This document shows positions 42,983 through 54,504 of a stretch of DNA of 64,000 nt, one piece after another. The notes under the pieces are model-generated. The model had not been told where the DNA came from. It did no database searches and worked only from the letters and a program-made list of their open reading frames with translations. The translations under genes were made by a program, and so were the position numbers. Origin of the DNA: Myxococcus llanfairpwllgwyngyllgogerychwyrndrobwllllantysiliogogogochensis (GTDB lineage Bacteria; Myxococcota; Myxococcia; Myxococcales; Myxococcaceae); the NCBI RefSeq assembly GCF_006636215.1, contig NZ_VIFM01000026.1, forward strand, positions 1 to 64,000, read 5' to 3'. Position 1 is the first letter of the stretch; every line of letters starts with the position of its first letter.

Positions 42983-43708
42983 TCAGCCCTGGTCGTTGAC
43001 GGCGAGGTCGGGCTGCTCCTCGAGTCCGTTGCCGCCGCCCAGGCTCACGGTGGAGGCGACGAAGGGCTGGGGCACCACCTGCGCGGCATCGAGGGCCGGG
43101 GTGACGTCGACCAGGGCTTCGATGAGGGCCTTGAGCACCATGAAGTGCTGCGTGTCCACGCCTTCGATGGAGGCGAGGATGAAGCGGCTGTCGGGTGTCT
43201 GGATGCCCTTGAGGACGCGGTTGAAGGTCATCGCGGAGCGGCGCTCCTCGTTGGCGGCGAGCTTGAGGACGTTGCCGACGGAGGGCCTGAAGTTGGGGGG
43301 CGGGGTGAACGACACTTCATCCGCGCGGACGGGGGTGGCGCCCAGGCGCGACACGGTCTCCGACAGCAGGGCGGCGTGCGCCGTGTGGTCTTCCTGGAAC
43401 TGGGTGGCGAGCGCGAGCGCGAGCGCGGCCAGGTCTCGTTCCTCCTGGGGGCGCGAGGTGTCGTCGCGCGCGGCGGTGAGGATGACCGCGCCCTGGGTGT
43501 AGGCGTCGACAGTCACGTATTCGGCGGCGACCAGGGTGTTGAGGGCGCCGGCTTCCCGGGCCCGGTCGATGGGGTTGACCTGGTTCTGGGAGTTGGTGCG
43601 CTCGTTGAGGCCGCAGGCGGTGAGCGCCGAGGCGGCTGTCACGGTGGCGAGGCCCTGGAGGATTCGGCGGCGCGCGAGGACGGAGTCGGAGGGGTTCTGG
43701 GTCTTCAT
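42983..43708 (-). CDS. Exported ferritin-like domain protein (lipoprotein)
   Basis: 241 residues. The N terminus has arginines before a hydrophobic core and ends in a lipobox-like SALTAC (about residues 26-31), so it is probably exported as a lipoprotein. The body is a four-helix bundle like Ferritin_2 proteins: NTLVAAEYVTVDAYTQGA, TQFQEDHTAHAALLSETVSRLG, NEERRSAMTFNRVLKG and SIEGVDTQHFMVLKALIEALVD, with Glu and His at positions suited to a di-iron site. An alternative GTG start at 43726 overlaps the upstream stop. It is co-transcribed with a paralogue. Confidence 0.8.
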   Translation of the reverse strand: MKTQNPSDSVLARRRILQGLATVTAASALTACGLNERTNSQNQVNPIDRAREAGALNTLVAAEYVTVDAYTQGAVILTAARDDTSRPQEERDLAALALALATQFQEDHTAHAALLSETVSRLGATPVRADEVSFTPPPNFRPSVGNVLKLAANEERRSAMTFNRVLKGIQTPDSRFILASIEGVDTQHFMVLKALIEALVDVTPALDAAQVVPQPFVASTVSLGGGNGLEEQPDLAVNDQG

Positions 43709-43722
43709 GGTGGTGGGCTTCC

Positions 43723-44424
43723 TCACTGCGTCACGTCGTAGAAGGGCAGGTCCGTCTCGTCGTCGAGCCCTGGAGCGCCGTCGACGGTGATGGCGAAGGC
43801 CCTGGGGACGAACTGGGACGCGACGGCGGTGAGGGCGTCGGCGGGCTGGTTGACGGTGGACGCGGGGGGCGTGACGAAGCCGCGCGCGGCCAGGTTGAGG
43901 ACGACGAAGTGCTGGGACTCCACCGCGCCGATGGCGGCGGCGAGCTCCGCGTTGTCGGCGAGCACGAGGGACTTCTGGGTGTTCGTGTAGCCGATGGCGG
44001 CGGCCTTCTCCGCGTTGGTGGCCAGGTCGATGACGTTCTTGATGCCGGGCACGAAGTCGGTGGGGACTTGCGCCGTGCCCTCGCCCACGTCGTCGACGCC
44101 GCCTTGCCGGTCGATGTACCGGGCGAGCTTGTCGGCGTGTTCGGTGTGTTGCTGGCGGAAGTGCAGGGCGATGGCCTTGACGATGCCCTGGAAGGGGAAG
44201 AGCGGGTCGGTGCTGGTGGCGGCGTCGAGCACGCTGACCGCGGCGTCATAGGTCTTGATGGCGTTGCGTTCAGCGGTGAGCAGCGCCTTGAGGGGGGTGA
44301 GGTCGGCCTGGGTCGTCAGGGCCTGGGCGGGTGTGCCGCGGGTGAGCAGGCCCGTCGCGAGGCCAAGGCTCGCGACGGCCGTGGCGCTTCGGAGCGCGGC
44401 ACGGCGAGAGAGTTCTTCGGTCAT
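43723..44424 (-). CDS. Tat-exported ferritin-like domain protein
   Basis: 233 residues with a twin-arginine signal (LSRRAALRSATAVASLGLATGLL, cleaved near AQA). The bundle repeats the paralogue's pattern: LLTAERNAIKTYDAAVSVLD, LHFRQQHTEHADKLARYIDRQGG, NAEKAAAIGYTNTQKSLV and AIGAVESQHFVVLNLAARGFV. Tat export suggests that the metal centre is loaded in the cytoplasm before transport. The next gene begins within or just after its stop, so the pair is probably an operon. Role unknown; perhaps envelope iron or oxidant handling. Confidence 0.82.
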   Translation of the reverse strand: MTEELSRRAALRSATAVASLGLATGLLTRGTPAQALTTQADLTPLKALLTAERNAIKTYDAAVSVLDAATSTDPLFPFQGIVKAIALHFRQQHTEHADKLARYIDRQGGVDDVGEGTAQVPTDFVPGIKNVIDLATNAEKAAAIGYTNTQKSLVLADNAELAAAIGAVESQHFVVLNLAARGFVTPPASTVNQPADALTAVASQFVPRAFAITVDGAPGLDDETDLPFYDVTQ

Positions 44425-45030
44425 GGGTCCATCCGAGGAGGCGGTCGGAAGTGGTGGGTGCCGGGCGCCCCCTGAAGCCCGGCACGGGCTCGGTACGCCG
44501 AAGGTGTGGCGGGGGCTTTTCCGGCGCGCGGGGGAATTGCTGAAGGCGGCGCCTGCGTGACACCCGGCGCGCGGCCCTTAGGTCCCCGGGGCGGCGCTTC
44601 GTTCGTCCGTGGACCGTGTCAACAGATTGGAGTCAGCTCCAGGATGCTGGAGTGGGGCGGGGTGGCACCTGGACACTGTCGTGTCACGGGTGCGCGGGCA
44701 TGACTCCAGGGCATGTGGGGCGTCGAGGTCCGAAGCGCTTGCTCCCTCTGTCGCTTCGCTCGAAGTCTCCGAGCCCGAGACAACTCGCGAGTCTCAATCC
44801 ACCCGGCGCTCCCTGGAATCCAGAGATGCAATCCGGCGCGGAGCCGCATATTGGCCAATGCTCAACACCTCATGGCCACCGGAGCACGGACGTGGGACGG
44901 AGCGGCTGTTTCACGAGCGAGGAATGACGCCCACGTCGGGTGCGCGCGCTAGGCTCCGCTCTTGATATCGCGCGGGAGGTGCACCGCGCGGAGCCAGGGT
45001 GTGGCGGGGCCGCGACAAGGAGGCGAGTGA
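44425..45030. other. 606-bp gene-free divergent region
   Basis: No gene, tandem repeat or strong hairpin is apparent. The part from about 44700 to 44960 is less GC-rich and its codon statistics do not fit any frame. Promoters for the ferritin pair (left) and the receiver gene (right, with AAGGAGG at 45017-45023) should lie here. Confidence 0.35.
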
Positions 45031-45399
45031 GTGACTGGGCCGTTGCTGGTGGTGGATGACGACGCGGACCTGCGCGAGGCGCTGGAAGAAGTCCTGCGCG
45101 ACGCGGGCTACGAGGTGATGGGCGCCAGCAACGGCAAGCACGCGCTCGATGTGCTCGGAGCCACCCGTGAACTCCCCATCCTGGTGCTGCTCGACATGAT
45201 GATGCCCGTGCTGGATGGCGCCGGCTTCGCGCGAGCCATGCGACAGGTGCCCGAGTGGCGCGACATTCCCGTGCTCGTCTTCTCCGCGTCCGCTAACGCC
45301 CGTCAGGTCGCCGAGGAAATCGGCGCGTGCGGCCACCTGCGAAAACCCGTGGACGTGGACACGCTGCTGGACGCCGTACGCAAGCACCAGGCCGCGTGA
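45031..45399 (+). CDS. Stand-alone receiver-domain response regulator
   Basis: A 122-residue CheY-like protein made of one receiver: acidic pair in LLVVDDDADL, phospho-acceptor Asp in VLLDMMMPVLDG, Thr/Ser position in LVFSAS, and Lys in HLRKPVD. It has no output domain and would act by binding a partner. It starts with GTG 7 bp after AAGGAGG. No kinase gene is adjacent; it lies 131 bp upstream of the antiporter gene. Confidence 0.92.
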   Translation: MTGPLLVVDDDADLREALEEVLRDAGYEVMGASNGKHALDVLGATRELPILVLLDMMMPVLDGAGFARAMRQVPEWRDIPVLVFSASANARQVAEEIGACGHLRKPVDVDTLLDAVRKHQAA

Positions 45400-45491
45400 G
45401 CCGTCCGCGACGTCTGCTCGCTCTCCGACATGCCGCCTCACCCAGGGCAGCCGAGCGCAATGCCCGTTTGACGCTTCGCGAGGGGTGCTGG

Positions 45492-45505
45492 TAAGTGCCC
45501 ACTTA
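45492..45505 (+). promoter_or_regulatory. Inverted repeat upstream of the antiporter operon
   Basis: TAAGTG-CC-CACTTA lies 25 bp before the start codon in a locally AT-rich patch. It is a candidate operator, possibly for the XRE-EIIA protein encoded in the same operon. Confidence 0.4.
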
Positions 45506-45530
45506 ACACGCAAGTTTCGACGGAGGTAGG

Positions 45531-47675
45531 ATGCACACCAACGCGCTCACGCTGCTCATGATGCAGCTCATCGTCATCATCGGCGTGTCGAGATTGATAG
45601 GGCGTGGAACGCGCTGGTTGGGCCAGCCGCTGGTCATCGCGGAGGTGGTGGCGGGCATCGTCCTGGGCCCCTCGTTGCTCGGGTGGCTGGCGCCGGATTT
45701 GATGAACACGCTGTTCCCCACCGACTCGCTGCCCATCCTGAAGATGCTCAGCCAGGTGGGCCTGGTGTTGTTCATGTTCCTGATTGGCCTGGAACTGGAC
45801 CCCAAGCTGTTGAAGGGACGCGGCCACGCGTCGGTGGCCATCAGCCACACCAGCATCATCGTGCCCTTCGCGCTGGGCGCGGTGGCGGCGGCGCTGTGGC
45901 TGTACAAGGACTTTTCGGACCCGAGCGTGCCCTTCTCGTCGTTCGTGCTCTTCATGGGCGTGGCGATGAGCATCACCGCCTTCCCGGTGCTCGCGCGCAT
46001 CCTCACCGAGCGCGGCCTGTTGCAGTCGCGCATCGGCGCCATCGCGATTGCGTGCGCGGCGGTGGACGACGTCACGGCGTGGTGCCTGTTGGCCTTCGTG
46101 GTGTCCATCGTCCGCGCCTCGGACCTGGCGCAGGCGGGGCTCACCACCGTGTTCGCCATGGGCTACATCGCGTTCATGCTGCTGGCGGTCCGGCCCTTCC
46201 TCGCGCGGCTGGGCGCCCGGGTGGCCAGCCGCGAGGGCCTGACGCAGAACGTGGTCGCCGGCACGCTGCTCTTGCTCCTGGCGTCCGCGTGGGCCACGGA
46301 GCTCATCGGCATCCACGCCCTCTTCGGGGCCTTCCTCTTCGGCGCCGTCATCCCCAAGGAGGGCGGGCTGGCGGAGGCTCTCTCGGAGAAGCTGGAGGAC
46401 GTGGCGGTGGTGCTGCTGTTGCCCGTCTTCTTCGCCTTCAGCGGCCTGCGCACCCAGATTGGTCTGCTCAACACGCCCGAGGCGTGGCTCACGTGTGGTG
46501 CCATCATCCTGCTGGCCTGCGTGGGCAAGTTCGGCGGCAGCGCGGTGGCGGCGCGGATGACGGGCATGCGGTGGCGCGAGGCGGGGGCCATCGGCATCCT
46601 GATGAACACGCGCGGGTTGATGGAGCTCATCGTCCTCAACCTGGGCCTGGACCTGGGCGTCATCTCGCCCACGCTGTTCACGATGATGGTGCTGATGGCG
46701 CTGGTGACGACGTTCATGACCACGCCGCTCCTGCAACTGTTCTACCCGACGGAGGAGCTGGCCCGGGACAGGCTGGAGCTGGCCCCGCCCGCGACTCCCG
46801 GTTCGACGCCCTACACGGTGTTGATGTGTGTCTCCCATCAGCAGGCGGGCCCCGGGATGGCCAGTCTGGCCAAGGCCCTGGCGGGTGGAGAGGGCGCGCA
46901 GTTGCACGCGCTGCATCTGGTCCATCCGGAGCGCGTGTCGCTGCGTGGCGCGGAGTCCGAGCCCCGCGCCTCGGACCAGGACGTGGAGGGGGATGGCGCG
47001 CTCGCTCCGCTGCTGGGCCGGGCGAAGAGCCTGGGGCTGGCGGTGAGGCCGCTGTCCTTCGTGTCGACGGAGCCCGCGCAGGACATCCGCCGCACGGCGG
47101 AGGCGAAGCGCGCGGACCTGGTGCTGCTGGGCTGGCACAAGCCGCTGTTCAGCCAGACGGTGCTGGGCGGCACGGTGCACGAGGTGATGCAGGCCGCGTC
47201 CGGCACCGTGGCGGTGCTGGTGGACCGGGGCCTGTCGGACGTGAAGCGCGTGCTGGTGCCCTTCATCGGCAGCCGGCATGACCGCGCGGCGCTGAAGCTG
47301 GCGCGGCGGTTGATGCGGCAGTCCGGCGCGGAAATCACCGTGCTGCACGTGACGTCGCGCGAGAGCAACGGCGCACGCGCGCAGGTGGACGAGCTGTTCC
47401 CGGCGGAGGAGGGCTCGGGCGTGCGGCTGAAGGTGGTCCAGCACGAGTCGCCCGAGGAGGCCGCGCTGGAGGAAGCCCGCCACGGTGGCCATGACCTGGT
47501 GGTGGTGGGCGTGGGCGCGCCGTGGGGCCTGGAGGACCGGGTGTTCGGCCTCCAGCGCGAGCGCATCGTCCGTGACGCACCGGGCTCGCTGCTGGTGGTG
47601 CACGAGTCGGAGCCGGTGGTGGAGGCCGTCGCCACGTCCCAGGCCGCCGCCTCCGCGGTGGCCTCGAGGAGCTGA
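45531..47675 (+). CDS. CPA2-family cation:proton antiporter with C-terminal universal stress domain
   Basis: 714 residues. Residues 1-400 are a Na+/H+ exchanger domain of the CPA2 (KefB/NhaS3-like) type with about 12 hydrophobic segments. Typical blocks are LIGRGTRWLGQPLVIAEVVAGIVLGPSLLGWL, FLIGLELDPKLLKG, ACAAVDDVTAWCLLA (ion-binding Asp pair) and GLMELIVLNLGLDLGVISPTLFTMMVLMALVTTF. Residues about 425-690 hold UspA-like folds (DLVLLGWHKPLFSQTVLGGTVHEVM; VKRVLVPFIGSRHDRAALKLA) rather than a TrkA-N domain. It exchanges K+ or Na+ for protons, with the Usp part probably sensing nucleotides. GGAGGTAGG precedes the ATG; the next gene follows after 5 bp. Confidence 0.93.
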   Translation: MHTNALTLLMMQLIVIIGVSRLIGRGTRWLGQPLVIAEVVAGIVLGPSLLGWLAPDLMNTLFPTDSLPILKMLSQVGLVLFMFLIGLELDPKLLKGRGHASVAISHTSIIVPFALGAVAAALWLYKDFSDPSVPFSSFVLFMGVAMSITAFPVLARILTERGLLQSRIGAIAIACAAVDDVTAWCLLAFVVSIVRASDLAQAGLTTVFAMGYIAFMLLAVRPFLARLGARVASREGLTQNVVAGTLLLLLASAWATELIGIHALFGAFLFGAVIPKEGGLAEALSEKLEDVAVVLLLPVFFAFSGLRTQIGLLNTPEAWLTCGAIILLACVGKFGGSAVAARMTGMRWREAGAIGILMNTRGLMELIVLNLGLDLGVISPTLFTMMVLMALVTTFMTTPLLQLFYPTEELARDRLELAPPATPGSTPYTVLMCVSHQQAGPGMASLAKALAGGEGAQLHALHLVHPERVSLRGAESEPRASDQDVEGDGALAPLLGRAKSLGLAVRPLSFVSTEPAQDIRRTAEAKRADLVLLGWHKPLFSQTVLGGTVHEVMQAASGTVAVLVDRGLSDVKRVLVPFIGSRHDRAALKLARRLMRQSGAEITVLHVTSRESNGARAQVDELFPAEEGSGVRLKVVQHESPEEAALEEARHGGHDLVVVGVGAPWGLEDRVFGLQRERIVRDAPGSLLVVHESEPVVEAVATSQAAASAVASRS

Positions 47676-47680
47676 GCGAC

Positions 47681-48499
47681 ATGCACCTGGGGGCGACGCT
47701 GCGGTTGCTGCGGGTGGACGCGGGCCTGTCCTTGCGGGACATGGCCCGCCGCATCGGCGTGTCGAGCGCGTACCTCAGCCGGGTGGAGCACGGCGTGGAT
47801 GCGCCGCCCACGGCGGAGCGACTGACGGCGATTGCCCGCGAGCTGGACGTGCCCCCCGCGTTGCTGATGGACGTGGCGAACCGGATGAGCCCCTACGTCT
47901 CCGAGTACCTGGAGGACGTGCCGGGCGCCGGGACGCTCTTCCTGGAGTTGGCGCGGCGTCGCCTGTCGGGGACGCAGCTGGCCCGGGTGCGAGACTTCCT
48001 GGATGCGGAGTTCCCCGTGAGAGGGGGCCACTCGGACGCGCCGGTGCCGGCGCTGGCGCCGCTCCTGGCGCCGGAGCGGGTGGTGCTCCAGCTCTCCTGT
48101 GGTGGCTGGGAAGACGTGCTGGACGTGGTGGCGGGGCGACTGGCGGCGACGCTGCCCGGCGTGGACGCGGCGCGACTGGTGGAGGGGCTGCGCCAGCGCG
48201 ACAGCGAGTCCTCGTGCGCGGTGGGCGGCGAGGTGGCCGTGCCCCACGTCTTCCTGCAGGGCGCCGCGCCCGTGGCCGCGCTGGTGACGCTGGCGAAGGG
48301 GTTGAAGGTGGACACCCCGGACGGCCGGCCGCTGCGGCTGGTGGTGGCGGCGGTGGACGGCGAGCGGGGCCGCGTGCGGCTGACGCGCATGGCCCACGTG
48401 GCCCGGCTGGCGGCGCGTGGGCTGGCGGAGCGGCTCGACGAGTGCCGGCAGCCCGGACAGGTGCTCGCGGTGCTGGAGGAATTGGAAGCGCTGCGCTGA
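47681..48499 (+). CDS. XRE helix-turn-helix - PTS EIIA (PtsN-like) fusion regulator
   Basis: 272 residues. An N-terminal HTH (GATLRLLRVDAGLSLRDMARRIGVSSAYLSRVEHG) is joined through about 55 residues to a type-2 EIIA domain (about 125-272). The EIIA segment LVEGLRQRDSESSCAVGGEVAVPHV carries His189 at the phospho-acceptor position. EIIA-Ntr is known to control K+ transporters and sensors in proteobacteria; being operonic with a CPA2 antiporter suggests that it represses or tunes that gene in response to phosphorylation state. It starts 5 bp after the antiporter's stop. The fusion of XRE and EIIA is unusual, and the rest of the PTS is not in the window. Confidence 0.85.
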   Translation: MHLGATLRLLRVDAGLSLRDMARRIGVSSAYLSRVEHGVDAPPTAERLTAIARELDVPPALLMDVANRMSPYVSEYLEDVPGAGTLFLELARRRLSGTQLARVRDFLDAEFPVRGGHSDAPVPALAPLLAPERVVLQLSCGGWEDVLDVVAGRLAATLPGVDAARLVEGLRQRDSESSCAVGGEVAVPHVFLQGAAPVAALVTLAKGLKVDTPDGRPLRLVVAAVDGERGRVRLTRMAHVARLAARGLAERLDECRQPGQVLAVLEELEALR

Positions 48500-48509
48500 C
48501 CCGAGGGCC

Positions 48510-49262
48510 TCAGTCGGCGCGCCGCGTCCAGTTCACCCAGTCCCCCAGCTCGCGGTAGCCCAGCTTGCGGTACACGCTCCGGCCCTGCTCGGTGGCCTGG
48601 AGCACGGAGGCCGAAAGGCCGCGTTCCCGGGCGCCCGTGAGCAGCCCTCGCATCACCTCCGCGGCCAGCCCGCGTCCCCGCGCCTCTGGCAGCGTGACGA
48701 CCATGTACACCCCGGCGGTGTCCTCCACGTCCAGCGCGAAGCCGCACGCCAGGGCCCGGTCCCCCTCGCGCGCCACCAGCGTGTGCACGGGGAGCCGCGG
48801 CGGCTGTCTCCACACCGTGAGGATGTCGTCCCACTTCCCCCAGACGCGGATGTTGAGCTCCACCATCTCGTCCTGCGTCTCGGGCGCCACCAGGGGGAAC
48901 GAGGGCGGAAGGTCCGGCGTGTCCGCCAGGGCCAGTCCCATGGCCGGGATTCGCGAGTCGGGCTGGTAGCCGGCGGCGCCCAGCACGCGGGCGCCCTCGT
49001 CGTCCCCGGGCAGCACCGCCACGCGCCAGGCGGGGATGTCCAGGCCCCGGTAGAAGGCCTCCAGGGCGGGGAGTCCCTCGACGAGCGCCTGGGGCGTCCG
49101 GAAGTACGCCTGCTGGAAGTGGGCCTCGGCGGGGTACTCGGGCAGGGCGAAGGCGTCCATGCCCGGGGCGCTCCCGTGGCGCAGCAGTCCGCGCTCCCGC
49201 TGGAGGTGCTTGAAGGCGATGACGTTGGTGAGAAGTCGGTCGTTCAGTTCGGCATCGGTCAT
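48510..49262 (-). CDS. GNAT-family N-acetyltransferase
   Basis: A 250-residue protein. The C-terminal half is a GNAT fold with the acetyl-CoA motif VYMVVTLPEARGRGLAAEVMRGLL (R-G-R-G-L) and a final SVLQATEQGRSVYRKLGYREL strand-helix. The N-terminal half looks like a degenerate or second acyltransferase-like domain (WRVAVLPGDDEGARVLGAAGYQPDSRIPAMGL), as in tandem-GNAT proteins. The acceptor substrate is unknown. I start at the ATG at 49262. It is convergent with the XRE-EIIA gene. Confidence 0.88.
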   Translation of the reverse strand: MTDAELNDRLLTNVIAFKHLQRERGLLRHGSAPGMDAFALPEYPAEAHFQQAYFRTPQALVEGLPALEAFYRGLDIPAWRVAVLPGDDEGARVLGAAGYQPDSRIPAMGLALADTPDLPPSFPLVAPETQDEMVELNIRVWGKWDDILTVWRQPPRLPVHTLVAREGDRALACGFALDVEDTAGVYMVVTLPEARGRGLAAEVMRGLLTGARERGLSASVLQATEQGRSVYRKLGYRELGDWVNWTRRAD

Positions 49263-49362
49263 GGCGCGGGTCCATCGTAGGTGGCGCACGCCGGACGGCG
49301 AACAACGGCCTGCTCAAAACCGCGCGCGAGCCCTCCAGGACGGCTAGGGTGCGCTGGCACTC

Positions 49363-52432
<3,070 letters not shown>

Positions 52433-52477
52433 GCCATTGAGTCCGTCGGGCTCGCGGGCCTGATGGACGACGAAGTG

Positions 52478-52520
52478 ACGGGGCGCGGCGCCGATTCAGG
52501 CACCGCGCCCCGTGTCGTTT
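52478..52520 (+). terminator. Terminator of gyrB
   Basis: A perfect 11-bp GC-rich stem (ACGGGGCGCGG / CCGCGCCCCGT) with a 14-nt loop, followed by GTCGTTTC, 45 bp past the gyrB stop. Confidence 0.7.
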
Positions 52521-52597
52521 CAGGAGCTGGGGCAGCTCCGCATGGAGCGCGCTGCCCGGCTCGGAGTTTGTGCTGGGGCCAGGCGGGCCTGGGCAGT

Positions 52598-52708
52598 GCG
52601 CTCGTTAGCGGGCGAGAGCGAGGCCAGGAGCAGCGCGCTCATTAGCGGGCGAGCGCGAGACCTGGGGTAGCGCGCTCGCTAGCGGGCCGAGAACGAGGCC
52701 TGGGACTT
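52598..52708. repeat. Three tandem copies of a 37-bp unit
   Basis: Units start at 52598, 52635 and 52672 with GCGCTC and share GCGCTC(G/A)(T/C)TAGCGGGCGAG followed by a more variable half. Each copy can form a small hairpin (CTCG...CGAG). The array sits between the convergent gyrB and lipoprotein genes and runs up to the stop codon of the latter. Confidence 0.75.
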
Positions 52709-53740
52709 TTAGCGCCCGCCACCACCCGGGCCGCGCGGCGGCGGCGGGCCACCGGGGCGCTTGCCGCCGAAGCCACCGTCGCCAGGGCCCATGGGCCGCG
52801 AGGGCAGGTCGAGGGTCTCGCCGTCGAGCGTGGCCTGTCCGCACTCAGGGCCGAAGACCAGCGTGTGCGTGGTGCCATCGGCGAGGGTGCGCTCCTGCGT
52901 GCCGGCGATGGGCCACGCGCAGTCGGAGGGCGGCACGCGCACGATGCCGGATTGCGTGACGGTGGAAACGCTGCCGTCCGCGAGCGTCGCGGTGAGCGTG
53001 CCGTGGCTGGTCCGCGTGGGCGCGGTGGCGTCCGGGTCGAAAGTCTCCTCCAGCGTGCCCGTGAGGTGGACGCTGTCCACCACGGTGCCCTGGGCATCCA
53101 GGTTCGTGCGAGTCGTGTCGAAGGTGACGGTGCGGCTGAGCGTCTGCGCGCCGGGCACTCGCACGGAGACGGAGGCGATGCTGCCCGTCATCTTCGTGCT
53201 CTGGCCGTCCGTCGCCGTATGCGTGATGTCATGCGTGGACTGTTGCTCGAAGCGCAGCGGCGCGTTCTCCGCACACTCTTCCTCGGAGGTGATGGCCGTC
53301 ACCACGTCGACCGAGCCGGATGACACGATGCCAGTGCCTTCCCCGCGCGGGCCCTCTCCGGACGGCGGCTGCGATGTCGGAGTCCCACTGTCGGGAGGAG
53401 GCTGGGGGCGGTCCCATCCGCAGCCCCCACGGCCCCGGGTCCGAGCCTGGCAGTCCGCCCAGGAGAGGTGCAGCTCCGAGGGGAAGCTCTGGCCGCAGAC
53501 CTCCACCTTCGCCGTCTCCGGCTCCGCGTCGCACTGATAGCCCTCGTGCTCCCAGCGGCGGACCTCCAGAGGGAGTCCCTCCAGGAAGCGGGAGCCGAGG
53601 GGGACGTCCGCGGACTGCGCCTCTCCCACGGCCGATGCCACGGCGAGCTGGGATTGCTGCTCGGTGATGCCTGGGTCCTTCTCCGCGCCACAGCCCACGC
53701 CAAACAGCGCCGTCGCCAGCAAACCTGCCTTGAGCTTCAT
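52709..53740 (-). CDS. Putative lipoprotein with Gly/Pro-rich ends
   Basis: A 343-residue protein with signal MKLKAGLLATALFGVGC (lipobox). The mature part has a Cys-containing N-terminal domain (GYQCDAEPETAKVEVCGQSF, WADCQARTRGRGGCGW), a Pro/Ser/Gly linker and a long beta-rich region of regular Thr/Ser strands (SIASVSVRVPGAQTLSRTVTFDTTRTN, GTLTATLADGSVSTVTQSG). It ends in a Gly/Pro-rich tail (GGKRPGGPPPPRGPGGGGR). It is likely on the cell surface; no family is recognised. It is divergent from paiB. Confidence 0.7.
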   Translation of the reverse strand: MKLKAGLLATALFGVGCGAEKDPGITEQQSQLAVASAVGEAQSADVPLGSRFLEGLPLEVRRWEHEGYQCDAEPETAKVEVCGQSFPSELHLSWADCQARTRGRGGCGWDRPQPPPDSGTPTSQPPSGEGPRGEGTGIVSSGSVDVVTAITSEEECAENAPLRFEQQSTHDITHTATDGQSTKMTGSIASVSVRVPGAQTLSRTVTFDTTRTNLDAQGTVVDSVHLTGTLEETFDPDATAPTRTSHGTLTATLADGSVSTVTQSGIVRVPPSDCAWPIAGTQERTLADGTTHTLVFGPECGQATLDGETLDLPSRPMGPGDGGFGGKRPGGPPPPRGPGGGGR

Positions 53741-53874
53741 GGATGTGTACTCCCCGAGAGATACTTCGGGGCGCGTGGCCGGCCCTGCGCCCAGCCTTCA
53801 AGGTAGGGGGCAAACCTTGAGGAGTTCTTAAGCACCCGTTGACGCGCGCCGTCTCCCCGAGGGACGCAGGGTGC

Positions 53875-54504
53875 ATGTACATCCCTCGCCACTTCGAGGA
53901 ACGGGACGCACAGCGCCTCCTGGAGTTGATGACGCGACACTCCTTCGCCACGTTGGTGACGGTGGGAGAGGACGGAGCGCCTTTCGCCACGCACCTGCCC
54001 TTCCTCACGGAACGGGATGAGGCGGGAGCGCTTCGGCTGCTCGCGCACATGGCGTTGCCCAATCCGCAGTGGCGCGCCTTCGCCGCCGAGCGGGACGCGC
54101 TCGTCATCTTCCAGGGCCCGCACGCCTACGTGTCGCCCACCTGGTACGCGACGACGCCCCAGGTGCCGACGTGGAACTACGCCACGGTGCATGCGTATGG
54201 ACGGCCCAAGGTCATCGACGCGGGTGACGAGGTGCTGCGCATCCTCCGCGAGACGGCGGCGCGCTACGAGTCTGGCAACGAGCGGCCATGGACTCTGGAG
54301 CAGTCGGAGGAGTACGTGAACCGGCTGGTGGGTGGAATCGTGGCATTCGAGCTGCGGGTGACGCGGCTGGAGGGCAAGTTCAAGCTCAGCCAGAACAAGG
54401 GTGAGGCGGACCGCAAGGCGGTCATCGCGGCGCTGGAGCGCAGTCCCTTCGCGGGGGATGCCGAGCTCGCGGTGCTGATGCGTGCGCGTGAGGACGCTGG
54501 ATAG
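53875..54504 (+). CDS. PaiB-like FMN-binding regulator family protein
   Basis: A 209-residue split-barrel flavin protein. The family start MYIPRHFEERDAQRLLELMTRHSFATLVTVGEDGAPFATHLPFL (in parts) and the block GPHAYVSPTWYATTPQVPTWNYATVHAYG are diagnostic for PaiB, as is the C-terminal FKLSQNKGEADRKAVIAAL. In Bacillus, PaiB affects sporulation and protease genes; the true activity may be FMN-dependent oxidoreduction. I start at the ATG at 53875, preceded by GAGGGACGCAGGG. Monocistronic. Confidence 0.9.
   Translation: MYIPRHFEERDAQRLLELMTRHSFATLVTVGEDGAPFATHLPFLTERDEAGALRLLAHMALPNPQWRAFAAERDALVIFQGPHAYVSPTWYATTPQVPTWNYATVHAYGRPKVIDAGDEVLRILRETAARYESGNERPWTLEQSEEYVNRLVGGIVAFELRVTRLEGKFKLSQNKGEADRKAVIAALERSPFAGDAELAVLMRAREDAG

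Noticed and set aside
45438-47603. 721-codon antisense frame across the antiporter gene
   Set aside because: The product is repetitive and His/Gln/Arg-rich, typical of a shadow frame in high-GC DNA.
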